In this document: piece by piece, positions 50,061-59,823 of the stretch
Position numbering within the stretch: position 1 is the stretch's first letter
Layout of the letters: every line of letters begins with the position of its first letter
Source: Thysanoteuthis rhombus
Lineage: Eukaryota; Mollusca; Cephalopoda; Oegopsida; Thysanoteuthidae
DNA length: 64,000 nt
NCBI GenBank assembly: GCA_963457665.1
Contig: OY735206.1
Coordinates: 51,425,368 to 51,489,367, forward strand
Direction: 5' to 3'
Notes under the pieces: generated by a model
Databases searched by the model: none
The model's input: the letters and a program-made list of their open reading frames with translations, nothing else
What the model was told of the DNA's origin: nothing
Program-made: the position numbers and the translations under genes

Positions 50061-50640
50061 CCGAATTGGCTAATCAAGACAAGAGAGAGAGATGATGTGA
50101 GAAGAAAAAGAGACAGTGATTATGCGGTCATGCGAGCAAAAACATTTAGAAGTGTTGTGACCAACTAGCAAGAACACAGAGTGATGATGTGGCCAAACAA
50201 GAAGGGAGACAGAAAGTCTCAGAATGTGGCCAAACAAGAAGGGAGACAGAAAGTCTCAGAATGTGGCCAAACAAGAAGGGAGACAGAAAGTCTCAGAATG
50301 TGGCCAAACAAGAAGGGAGACAGAAAGTCTCAGAATGTGGCCAAACAAGAAGGAAGATAGAAAGACAAATAATGTGGCCACATGAATAAGAAGAAAGTGA
50401 GAGTGATGATGAGGCCAAACAAGTAGGAATACAGAGAGATGTTGTGGCCAAATAAGCAAGGAGATAGTAATGCTGTGGTTAATCATGCAGAAAGACAGAG
50501 AAAGAGTGATGATTGACCTAACAAATAAAAAGAGAGAGTTATGATGTAACCAGACAAGCAAAAGAGATAAAGAAGAAGAAAGTGATGATGTGGCCACAAC
50601 AGCAAAAAAAAGAGAGAGAGATGAAAAGTGATAATGTGTT
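50061..50640. repeat. 37-bp minisatellite with decayed flanks
   Basis: Four identical 37-bp units (GTGGCCAAACAAGAAGGGAG then ACAGAAAGTCTCAGAAT) start at 50189, 50226, 50263 and 50300; a fifth (50337) and sixth (50374) are diverged. On both sides, looser units of the form GTGGCCAAA-CAAG-AGA-GAGTGATGAT extend from about 50061 to 50640. Since 37 is not a multiple of three, the ORF across it cycles through frames and is not a gene. Confidence 0.95.
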
Positions 50641-50757
50641 CAGTTAAGAACAATGAATGATCACCTTGGTGGTCAAAAATTGTCAACGTTGATCTGATCA
50701 GTCAAGAACAGTGAAAGATTACATGAGTTGTCAAAAATGGTGAAAGATACAGCGTTC

Positions 50758-51593
50758 CAGGGCTCCAGACTAACATTTTTCACCACCGTCAATGGAACTG
50801 TCCCGAGAAGCAATTTCAACCATCCTGAATGGAAAGTAAACCATCCCTAAATCAAAATATTTTTTCTTTATCTTGTTATTATCATCTATAGGTATTTTTT
50901 GTCAGTAGCATCATGAGAACTCCCTTAAAATGTTGGAAAATTAAATAATTATATCAGTTGCACAGCAATTATATTATAATTATATCAGTTGCACCCTGCA
51001 AATTTAAAAAAAAAAAATTCTTAGATTTTTCAGTGTTCCTCAGATATAGATCATCTTCAGAGCTCTGGCATTGCCAGAGTTGTGGGGGGCTCTTCATGCA
51101 ATCCTTGATCCCTCATCAACCCCCAGGCATGTACAAAAAATGTTACTAATCATTAAGTCAAGTTAATGATTAAATATATGTGCAGATTTAGGCACAGTTT
51201 GTTTCATCCTTTTTTTAATTGTAAACAAATGAAAAAATATACATGGTTAAATATGTTCCAAAAAGGCCAAATTAGGCAATAAAATGGCCAAAATGGCAAC
51301 CGTGCTTTGGACCTCACCCCATATCTAGCACTGCTTTCACAATTTTGTTTATATAGACGGAGAGGGAAGTAAAAATAGAAATACATTTATATACATATAC
51401 AATGTATACGTATGAAACTCTACACTTCAACTCTTTATATCACACCACCTTGGTTCAGTTTTTAATTTGCCAAAGCATCAGTTTGTTTTTTTTTAAATTC
51501 CTGTTCCCAGGTGGTGCCTCCAAAGAAGATCTCTTTTTGTTCCAAACACATTTTGTCCCTGGGACGGTGGGATGCTGTTAATTCTGAGCCCTG
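50758..51593. mobile_element. hAT-type non-autonomous element, 836 bp
   Basis: The left end CAGGGCTCCAGACTAACA (then CACCACCGTC) and the reverse complement of the right end CAGGGCTCAGAATTAACA (then CCCACCGTCCC) are inverted repeats with hAT-style CAGGG ends. The 8-bp flanks CAGCGTTC and TTGTGTTC agree at five positions, consistent with a decayed hAT 8-bp duplication. Inside, TAATTATATCAGTTGCA occurs twice about 31 bp apart (50945-50995). No transposase recognised. Confidence 0.78.
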
Positions 51594-53178
51594 TTGTGTT
51601 CAGTCAAGAAGTGCGCAAGATGAAAAGATTAATTTCTGTGATCTGACTAGAGAAAGAGTTCAATGATACGAACAAAATCTTGAAGCCAGTGTGCTCATAC
51701 ATGGGACTTTAGAGCCCATATAATAGAGTATAAAAAGTGAACTGTGACTACAAACTTGAACAATAAACCTTTATAGAATTAATGAACATTTTGCATAAAT
51801 GATTTTATGGAAGTGATTGTAAATAGTCTGTGATAGGAAATCATGGGTGACTTATAGGAATCCTACATACCTGTTGATTCATGTGCCACTTAAGGAAGGG
51901 TAGTTAAAAAAGTAAATAATTAATTAAAAGAAAAAAAATAGCAGATAAAGGAAAAGACTAGGTTAGATAAAATAATTATCTGACATATCTTTTCTAATAT
52001 GGTGCATGACAACATTGATGCATTTTTACAAAATTTTGCTCCAGATACTCAAGTCAATATTTAGTTTCATCAATACTACATGTTATTTGATCACAATCTT
52101 CAACCTTAAAAAAAGATACAACTTGAAAATAGTTCATCTAATTCATACCACAGAAATTAGACATGATTGTACTTGGAGGCTTTCAAGGTGAATTTCTATA
52201 AACCTACATAAAGGAAGATTTGAAATAGCATGATAATTACTGGTACTGAAAAATGGGATCAGCAAACCAGGTTCAAATTCCTACTAAGGTTGCTTTTGTT
52301 CATTTGGTGTTAATCTGATACCCATGGGAAAGGTATGAATCCACATCCTGCTCATCACCAGAAATCTTGACGACAAATCTCATTTCTTGTATGCCACAAT
52401 GCTTGATGGAAGAGAGTGAATGAATGAATGAGTCCTTGGATAAACCAGTCCCCAATATCTACCAACCCGGCAGTAATAAAAGTAAAATATGAGTCTAATA
52501 TTTTCTCTTTTTGTTCTTTACATCTATTTGCTTTTATTTTGTTTTTATTCATTTGTTCAATTTTGCATTGGGTCTGCTACATATGCACAGTTTTAGTTTG
52601 GAGTAAACAACCCACCCAACAAATTCCACTGGAATAACCTGAACAGACTGCAGAGTAAATCACACCTTCACTATCTTGAAGAAAATGCATGGTTCACACA
52701 TCTTTTTACCAAGATATAAGTATCCTCCAAATTTTATTACAAATGCCATTCTTGAAGACTACTAGGAAGGAAAAAAAATCAGAGAGAAAAGCTAAGTTAA
52801 AATCAGTCATGGATATGCAGGGATATGGCATATACCTACTACTCGATTTCCAGGCTGTCAGACTCAAAACTCCTGAAATTGGCCAAATTTAAAAAACATT
52901 ACCCACTGGTACTCACAATGCCCCGAAATCCCCAGCTGCACAGGTTCACTCAACTCATCCCTGATGAACCCCTATGTGATCTCCAAGCATAAATCCTAGA
53001 TACAGCCTTACCATATGCCTAGTTCCTAAACTCCCTTTCATCACTGGTTAAAATCAACAATTTCTTTATTTGCTTTTATTTCTTTTCTTAGAATGGAGAT
53101 AAAATCTATCTCTTTTTTATTTGTTTGTCTTTTTCAAAAATACCATTAGTCATAAAAAGAAGAGTATACAACCAATGC
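51594..53178. other. Intronic sequence
   Basis: Contains the SINE-like block at 52220-52440. Otherwise nothing was recognised. Confidence 0.6.
52220..52440 (+). repeat. Probable tRNA-derived SINE, degenerate
   Basis: CAGGTTCAAATTCC (about 52279-52291) is a good box B; upstream GATAATTACTGGTACTG could be a degraded box A region. The body GTTAATCTGATACCCATGGG then ends in unrelated AT-rich DNA. Weaker than the 47724 copy. Confidence 0.4.
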
Positions 53179-53600
53179 ATCCTCCTAATAGTTACCTAGA
53201 GAGCTGAAAAATAGAACCTAACCAAGAGACTGACCCTCAAACTGAGAATCATGCAACGTGCACGAGAGAATCATGCTCAACCTCACATGGAGAGATCACA
53301 AGACAGCACAATATATTAGGGAAGAACCAGGAGCCCGAGACATTATAGAATCCAGTGGAAAACTCGAATGGCAATGGGCTGGTCATGTTGCAAGAATGGC
53401 AGACAAGTGATGGACATCACGACTCACAATATGGATCCCCTGAGATCACATGCGAAACTGAGGCCGGTAGAATACAAGATGGAGAGACGAACTAAACAAG
53501 TTCAGAAAGTATTGGCTCCATGATGCCCATGATAGAGATGCCTGGCAAATCCTGGGGAAGGTCCAACAACAGACGATAAAAGACTGATGATGATGATGAT
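53179..53600 (+). mobile_element. RTE-like LINE 3' end, copy 3
   Basis: Reads EKxNLTKRLTLKLRIMQ, RARERIMLNLTWRDHKTAQY, then EWQWAGHVARMADK, and ends AAAGACTGATGATGATGATG. Same family as 32794-33189 but extends about 35 bp further 5', into the ETWTLTK region. Stops are present (for example before NLTK and after RMADK). The middle of the tail region has lost a short segment compared with copy 2 (GGTCCAACAACAGACG against GGTTTATGTCCAACGACGG). No target duplication was found. Confidence 0.85.
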
Positions 53601-53895
53601 ATGTACACATGTTAGAAGAACTTGGACTGCATAAAATCACCAATTTTTTTTTCTATTGCTGCAATATTTAAACTCTACAAAAATATAACTTAATAGATAC
53701 ATCATTTAAGAAGCCAATAAATTAATTTATATTTTTTTAATTATTATTTGAGTAAAATGAGTGTTGATAAATCAAGTTAAGTAGTCTTCATTTCATTTAA
53801 GAAACTAATAGACTGACAAAGAATAAGCACAATATTCATTCAACCATACAACCATTGAATATCTAATAATCATTAGAAATGTCGTCAAGTCTTAC

Positions 53896-53901
53896 CTGAG
53901 G
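53896..53901 (-). CDS. slo: Candidate 6-nt microexon (CCTCAG) or recursive splice site in slo
   Basis: On the minus strand the sequence reads TTTCTTTTTCACAG, then CCTCAG, then GTAAGA. This is a strong polypyrimidine tract and acceptor, six bases, and a strong donor. The flanking exons (56194-56229 and 28041-28134) join in phase 1, and the six bases keep the frame, turning one Val codon (G|TT) into Ala-Ser-Val (G|CC TCA G|TT). The same bases also fit a ratchet point, because CAG directly abuts GTAAG as in zero-length recursive-splicing exons of very long introns; this one sits about 2.3 kb into a 28-kb intron. I cannot tell from sequence which applies, or whether either is used. Confidence 0.5.
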
Positions 53902-54069
53902 CTGTGAAAAAGAAATATATTTGAATTAAAATCTAAATCTAAAAGATTCAATAGTTGTACACAAAAAAGCAATGTAATAAATAAAGCCTTCAATACATTA
54001 TTCCATATTTCTGAAAATTAATATAGATAAGAGAATTAAAAACTAGATGCATACATCTCTCTCTCTCAA

Positions 54070-54122
54070 TCTATACACACACACACACACACACATGTAT
54101 ATTATATATACACATATATATC
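54070..54122. repeat. (CA)n and (TA)n microsatellite
   Basis: A CA run of about 20 bp is followed by TA-rich sequence. Confidence 0.9.
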
Positions 54123-55625
54123 TAAAAATAAATACATAGCATGTTGAGGGAAGAGTGAAATGGAGAATTTTTTTAAAAAGAAAAGAATTTAAAGAAACAG
54201 TAATTGAGAGACTTGATATTGTCATTTTAAACTTATTAATTTATTAGATTAACTGAAATCTTAAGGTGACTAAATGTCTTAGATGAAGCATTGTTATCAT
54301 TGATGTTTTTCTTATTTTTGCAATGCTCCAATTATTTCCACATTCATTCCACAACTATTAAGTAAGCAGCATATGAAGTCAAAATAAGATAATGAAGAAT
54401 TTAGCAATACAACCATAGTGCCCATTTTTAGTGCTAAAGAATGAATACAAAAATTAGTGATAATTGGAGTTATCTGCTCTTGGCAGAGATCTATATGCAA
54501 TTCCTAACACTTGGTGAAGATGTCTAATGGAATGATAAATTCTTCCTCTCTTCTTCTTTGATGTCACACAGAATCGCAAATAAGATAACTGATTGTTATC
54601 TCCATGGTATTTAAACTTTTGGTGATGAATTTTCTCTATCTGTTCTTATGCCTTGCATTTTTGTTCTCCCCTTTAGTTAGGATAGTTTTTACACCCACCA
54701 AGTTTTCGCATACACCTTTACTTACACAAAATAATTCTTCTTTTTCTCTAAAGAACTCACTTCTCAAAGATCACATTTTAAAAAAGCTAAGCACTCTCCA
54801 TGTAGTTAGGATGCACTTCCAAGGAAAGTATTCAAGTGGATGTAGTCTATGTGATCAAAACTGACAGACATTCCAAAACTCAATCTTGCATTTTACGAAA
54901 GAGATTCCTTTTCCTATATTCTTTACCCCATCTCATTATTTACCATGACTGATCTTGCCAAACAACTTTGTTCTTAAAGTAAACTCCTGCCTTTCTTTTA
55001 ATTCGTCCAAAAATCAAAACCTAATTATTATTGGTAACTTTTTCATTTGTCCTTTTTCCCTGCATCAGATATCAATCAAACTGTGTACTAACCTTGTCTT
55101 TATGCTCATCTTGTGAACACATTATTTTCAGAATTTATCTCCACAGATCTATTTTGGGGCCAATATTCTTGGCCATCCACTACTACTAAATTTGAATGAC
55201 ATCTGTTAGTTACTTCAGCCTAATCTGTAAGGCATTGTCCATGTCAAACTGGCTCCTAAGGATAAGGGAGCCAATTCAAATCTTGTTGGAGAATAATTCT
55301 TCATTTCAAATTCATGTTGCTAACTTGATAGCCATAGAATGTAAAAATGGTCTGAGCATTGCAATAAAAAGTGAAAAGAATAAAACGAAAAAAAAAAAAA
55401 CTAAATTGAAAATTAATGCAGTGAAATTTTCTTGAAATATTTTTTATAATCAAATACTAGAAAACAAATGTCTTATCACATGAGAATGAAAAAAAAAAAG
55501 TGGTAAAAGTAGATTTCTTACATATAATTCAACATTTTTCCATTAAAAGTTCCATTCTTTATTACATGCTAAAAATAATTACTGTTTTTTGAATTTGAAA
55601 AATAAGATATATTTTCTAATTAAAA

Positions 55626-56020
55626 AAAGAGGACATATTCCATTGATGTCATAGTTGTCAATAAATGTAAATAATATAGCTAAAGTGGCTAGATTATGGT
55701 TGAAAATTGCTAAAATACCTTGAATGCAGGCTGAGAAAAGCAAATGCAGCATTTCATTCATGGCGGTAATAGCAATATGAAAAAATCTATGCACATGGCT
55801 GAATAACATGAAAAAGCAGTACATGGCACTACATTTTAACGCTAAAACTGCTAGGTTGACAAGGGGTTGTCCTCCCCTCTCTTACAGACTTCCTCTCTTG
55901 TCACTCCATGGAAAAAATGATGGAAGCCGAAATTCTTGACTTTAGAAAAAAAAAGGGATAAAAAGTGTCAGACGTAATTGGAGGACATGTCTGGAATATG
56001 AACATATGGCAACCCTAAAC
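55626..56020. mobile_element. MITE-like element, family 2, copy 2
   Basis: Shares AAAAAAAGAGG, GTGGCTAGATTATGGTTGAA, AAAAGCAGTACATGGCA, CCTCTCTTGTCA and GATGGAAGCCGAAATTC in order with 4923-5412. The right end reads CATATGGCAACCCTAAAC; the left GGTTTGCC end is lost. It lies within 175 bp of the 36-nt slo exon, on its downstream side. Confidence 0.6.
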
Positions 56021-56193
56021 TAGCTAAAGATATACACTTTCATTTTGACAATATACATGAAGTAAAAGCATAACAGAAAATATTTGGACAGGATTTTCCA
56101 AGTAATTAACATATAATCATGCAAACCGGACTTTCAGAAATCTCTATGAACTCAATTATCCTCTAAATACAGAAGTTGTAGTAGGTACCATAC

Positions 56194-56229
56194 CTAATAC
56201 TGCTGATGCTCCTTTCCGGAATAAAGCCA
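56194..56229 (-). CDS. slo: BK channel 36-nt linker exon (ALFRKGASAVL)
   Basis: This is a very short exon between a TTTTCCCCACAG acceptor and a GTATGG donor. Two leading bases complete the codon begun in the 59747-59823 exon (G|TG = V), eleven full codons read ALFRKGASAVL, and one trailing G passes phase 1 onward. The peptide matches the FRKGVRAVQMV segment that directly follows the cysteine cluster in Drosophila Slo, so both reading frame and order are supported by homology. Being 36 nt it is a multiple of three and could be skipped without a frameshift, though nothing here shows that it is. A degenerate MITE lies just downstream in the following intron (55626-56020). Confidence 0.9.
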   Translation of the reverse strand, partial: WLYSGKEHQQY

Positions 56230-58228
56230 CTGTGGGGAAAATATAAAGAAAATGTACAATAAACAATTGGCCTATCCACACACCAAGATACTTGAATTCA
56301 ACAGGAAATATATAAAAATGAAAAAAATATAGCAAGAAGCGATGAAATTGCTGACAGTGGATATATCACAATTCCAACAAGTCTTTTCAAACATTGATTT
56401 GAATTCATTAATTCGGAATGTCTCAAAAAAAAAATAAATAAATAAATAAAGTAAAATAAAAAAAATAATTCAAAGCAGTGACCTTGAACAAAATTTAAAA
56501 ATCAGAATTAAGTTATTTTCATTGTTAGTCATTCAATTTGATTATAGTAGATTTTATAAAACCTGTAAAGAAGCAATATTATCCCAAGTTTTCAGACAAA
56601 TGAAGCATTGTCAATTATTATTAATTTCTGGCTAGTATTTTCTTTCATCTTCAATTTGCTGCTTTTTATTTTAACCTAACTCAAACTGACGCCCTTTGAC
56701 AGTGAATTAACTGTGCAGATATAGAATAGAGACGAATTGAATCTCAGTAAGAGCTTATTCTTTATTTCTGATATTTGTTGTTCACTCAGAGCCATAGAGT
56801 GACAGTCTGAGTAAAGTTATAATGAAAAGCAACTAAAAAATTTAACATGAAAGAAATTCTAGTGGAAAATTGATAATAGTTCTTGAGAAGCATTTTTTTT
56901 TCAATGAATTTCATTTACTTGCATTAGCATTGAAACATTCAGCATTTGAATTGAAGACCATGCAATTCAAAATCATTTTTTTTTCATTCACATTACTATT
57001 ACTTCATTCATTGCATCAATGAGCACTGATCCATGTCTAGCCTTGATCAAACTTGAATATCAGTTGATGCTGGAATAAGCTTGGTCAAATTGAGGTCAAA
57101 CTGTCACGATCAACATTAACTGTAATCTCACACTCATCCACTGAACCAAGAAAAGTCTACGTACAAGTCTGGCTGCTGCGAGGTCAGAACACTACTACTT
57201 CCTTGTGTATTTGTAACAAATTTTTTCAGATATATAAGACAGTTTGACTCAGTTGATGAGAGAGCCACCTACCATTCACTTAATCATGATTTCAATTCAC
57301 AGTAGGGAAGTGTTGATTTTATATATCCATTTGGTTTAACATGATCGAACGGACAGACAAACAGGTGAGTATTGTTTTTGTTGGGGGACAAAAACAAGGT
57401 AAACACCAGTCCAAGTCTGAGGCTGGAGTTTATTATTGTTACGGGGCAAAAACAAGGTCAGTTCTAGCCTCTGACTTTGACAATAAAGGAGCCAGAGAGA
57501 GATCCAAGTGGATAAGAGAGAAAGAGGTCTGAAAAAAGAAATAGAACTCAAAATCCTAGGTTAGATTTAAACATGACAAAAATTCAAGTAATTGATGACA
57601 GAATTGTTTTTTTTACCTTCATTATTACTCTCACTTGAAGGAAAGCATTTATCACATTCTAATCACACATTTTTAAAGCTTAACATTTTTTGAGGCATGC
57701 CGTTGAAGCTAGGGTTGTTCATAAACTTCAAATAAGAAAAATTATGATTTGAAATTTCATATATTATTTGTCCTGAAAGGGTTTTGTCCTGATGGAGAAT
57801 ACTACACTAAAGAGCAAAGTTACCACTGGCGGATAAAATGGTTTTATCATTTCATGAAACTTTCCTGTACACGTCACATGAATTCCTACTGCCTATTTTC
57901 CTTCATGTATTGTAATCCTGAAAGCGACAAGTGGAATGTTCTAACAGGAGTAGCATTAAAAATGTTTGTTATCAATAGTAGTAAACGAAAATTTGAATAA
58001 CAATCCTTCAGTGTATGAGTGTTCAATAGCCTCCAATTCAGTGAAATTGTCCAAAACCTATTTTTAAACAAGATTTCAGAAAGTTGAAAACAAGGTAAAA
58101 TATTGAAATTATCATCCTTTTTTTTAATTCTTAATTTAGTCAAAAAGTTTTTTCCATATGGTTGTCAATGATACATATTCGAGTTAACAGATCTGCAGTT
58201 TATCAAGATTTATTTATAGCAAAATATA
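56230..58228 (-). other. slo intron between exons 59747-59823 and 56194-56229, 3' part
   Basis: Holds the short duplication at 57364-57490. Nothing else was recognised. Confidence 0.65.
57364..57490. repeat. Imperfect about 60-bp tandem duplication
   Basis: GAGTATTGTTTTTGTTGGGG then ACAAAAACAAGGT, followed by CCAGTCCAAGTCTGAGGCTG, recurs as GAGTTTATTATTGTTACGGG then CAAAAACAAGGT, CTAGCCTCTGACTTTGA. Noncoding. Confidence 0.7.
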
Positions 58229-59287
58229 CAGATAGTCCCTGATTTACGATAGCTCAACTTATAATTGTAACTTGAAAATATCTTTCTTTTTTTTTCCATT
58301 GAAATTACAAGTAACACTAAATAAATATCATCTTTTAATAGCACTCTACTGCCATCTGACGACGTATAAAATGAGACACCTATATACCAGGCCAGTATGT
58401 GCAAACTTTGGAAAAGAAATAGTTGTAGGTACATTCATGAAAAAACATTAATTTTGGTTCTAATTGCAAAAAAAAAAAAAAAAAAATAGCATTGAGTTGG
58501 TTATAAAAAAGGAAAAATTCTTAAGTGGTCAAAGCAGATTTTGGACTGTTTTTAAATATGATTTACATTTCTGTCAACAAATTACTTTGAATCCACCATG
58601 ATAGAGGAGTGTGTCATCAGAAAAATAGCTGGATATCAGTAATGATAATGTACACTTGTTTGATATTGAAGGTCAGGAACATTCTAATGATGACTTGCTT
58701 CTACTTGCAGAAGGACAAGCAGAAGATGAAGAATAAGATAAAGGACAAACAAGAAATTCTACAAAGAACAGATCGTCAGAAGCATTTTCTACGCTTAATA
58801 AAGCAATACAAATGTTAAATACAACTGACCAAAATGCAGAAAGGTGTACAAAAATTGAGAGAATGGTAAATTAATCTATTTCATACTACAAGGAAATCTA
58901 CAACAGAAAAAAGAAGAAAAATGTTCAGATGACATTGTAAATTTTTCCAAAGAAGAAGCTTTCTTCTGGCACCCAATCTTTCAGTGCATGCGAGGGAGAC
59001 AACGATAACCACGTAGAAATTAATGTTTCATCTCACCATGATGAATGATTAGTTTATCCCATTATATGAACAGTAATTGACTAATTTAATTATACATGGT
59101 AAACCATGTTTTCTTTCAATCAATAAAACAAGTATGGTAATTCAGTGTTTATTTTGAAAATATAAATACACAAGAATGGAAACTTAAGTCCATATCTATA
59201 TAGAATACATTTAAAAGTGCATTCGACTTCTGGTTTTTTCAACGAACAATCTCATTTTTGGCTCCTATCATCGTCAGTGACTATCTG
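58229..59287 (+). mobile_element. pogo/Tigger-like DNA transposon remnant, TA-flanked, 1,059 bp
   Basis: The left end CAGATAGTCCCTGATTTACG and the reverse complement of the right end CAGATAGTCACTGACGATGA are terminal inverted repeats, each directly bounded by TA (58227-58228 and 59288-59289). CAG-ended TIRs with TA duplication are typical of pogo/Tigger elements. At about 58690-59040 the plus strand reads DDLLLLAEGQAEDEE, TLNKAIQMLNTTDQNAER, then KIERMVN and SSGTQSFSACEGDN, which looks like the acidic, serine-rich transposase C-terminus of this group. The ORF is broken by stops and small frameshifts, and the DNA-binding and DDE parts are missing. Confidence 0.75.
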
Positions 59288-59746
59288 TATATTTGTATCA
59301 TCTATCTATCAGTAAATGATGCAGTCATTTTTCACAGGAATTATATTAGTTTCAAATAAATGTTGAACTATTAACCCACTTGGATCAGGATTCAGACTGG
59401 TCTTCAGAGTTAGAAAAAAATAATTTCAGAGTAATATATGCAGAAAAAAAATCAACAAATAATGAATATAAATGAAAACTGTGAAAAACTATCTTTTGTG
59501 CTGTTAATGAATTCACTTCAAAACAACCAAATTTGTTATATTTATTAGAAATTTACAATCTTTGCAAATGAAGATTCAAAAAAATAATAGGCAAACCTCA
59601 ATCGTTAAAAATTTTAAAAAACACTCAAACGGAGGCAAAAATCAGATGACTTTTTTGTCTTTTACTTCTTTCAAAAATAGAAGAAAAAAAAAGAAGCATC
59701 TACCACCAAATTTATTTTTAAAATTGTAATGTTTATCCATTCTTAC

Positions 59747-59823
59747 CTGGTCTACACCTACACTTCTTAATGGCTCTGACATCTGTCACAGCCCCATGGC
59801 AAGTCTTGCAATAGTAGAAAGCT
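59747..59823 (-). CDS. slo: BK (Slowpoke) channel exon: RCK1-RCK2 linker with CKTCH heme-type motif
   Basis: This 77-nt exon is the most 5' slo exon in the window. It has a polypyrimidine-TTTAG acceptor (59824-59828 on the + strand) and a GTAAGA donor (59741-59746). It starts with the last base of a split codon and ends with the first base of one (phase 2 in, phase 1 out). It encodes [14 protein letters not shown] then [11 protein letters not shown], matching the FYYCKACHDDIKD...IKKCKCK segment of Drosophila Slo and the CKACHDDITD...KKCGCK segment of human KCNMA1. In BK channels the CxxCH in this RCK1-RCK2 linker is the reported heme-binding motif that modulates gating; here it reads CKTCH (59796-59810). 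The channel is a plasma-membrane tetramer that opens with depolarisation and cytosolic calcium. Exons for S0-S6 and RCK1 must lie beyond 64000. Confidence 0.95.

Larger units (their letters stand above)
53601..55625. other. Intronic sequence around the microexon/ratchet candidate
   Basis: Contains a CA/TA tract (54070-54122). ORFs here have no recognised family. Confidence 0.6.

Noticed and set aside
50189-50389. 66-residue ORF with repeated GRQKVSE-like units
   Set aside because: It is the 37-bp minisatellite read through; the unit length is not a multiple of three and each unit falls in a different frame.
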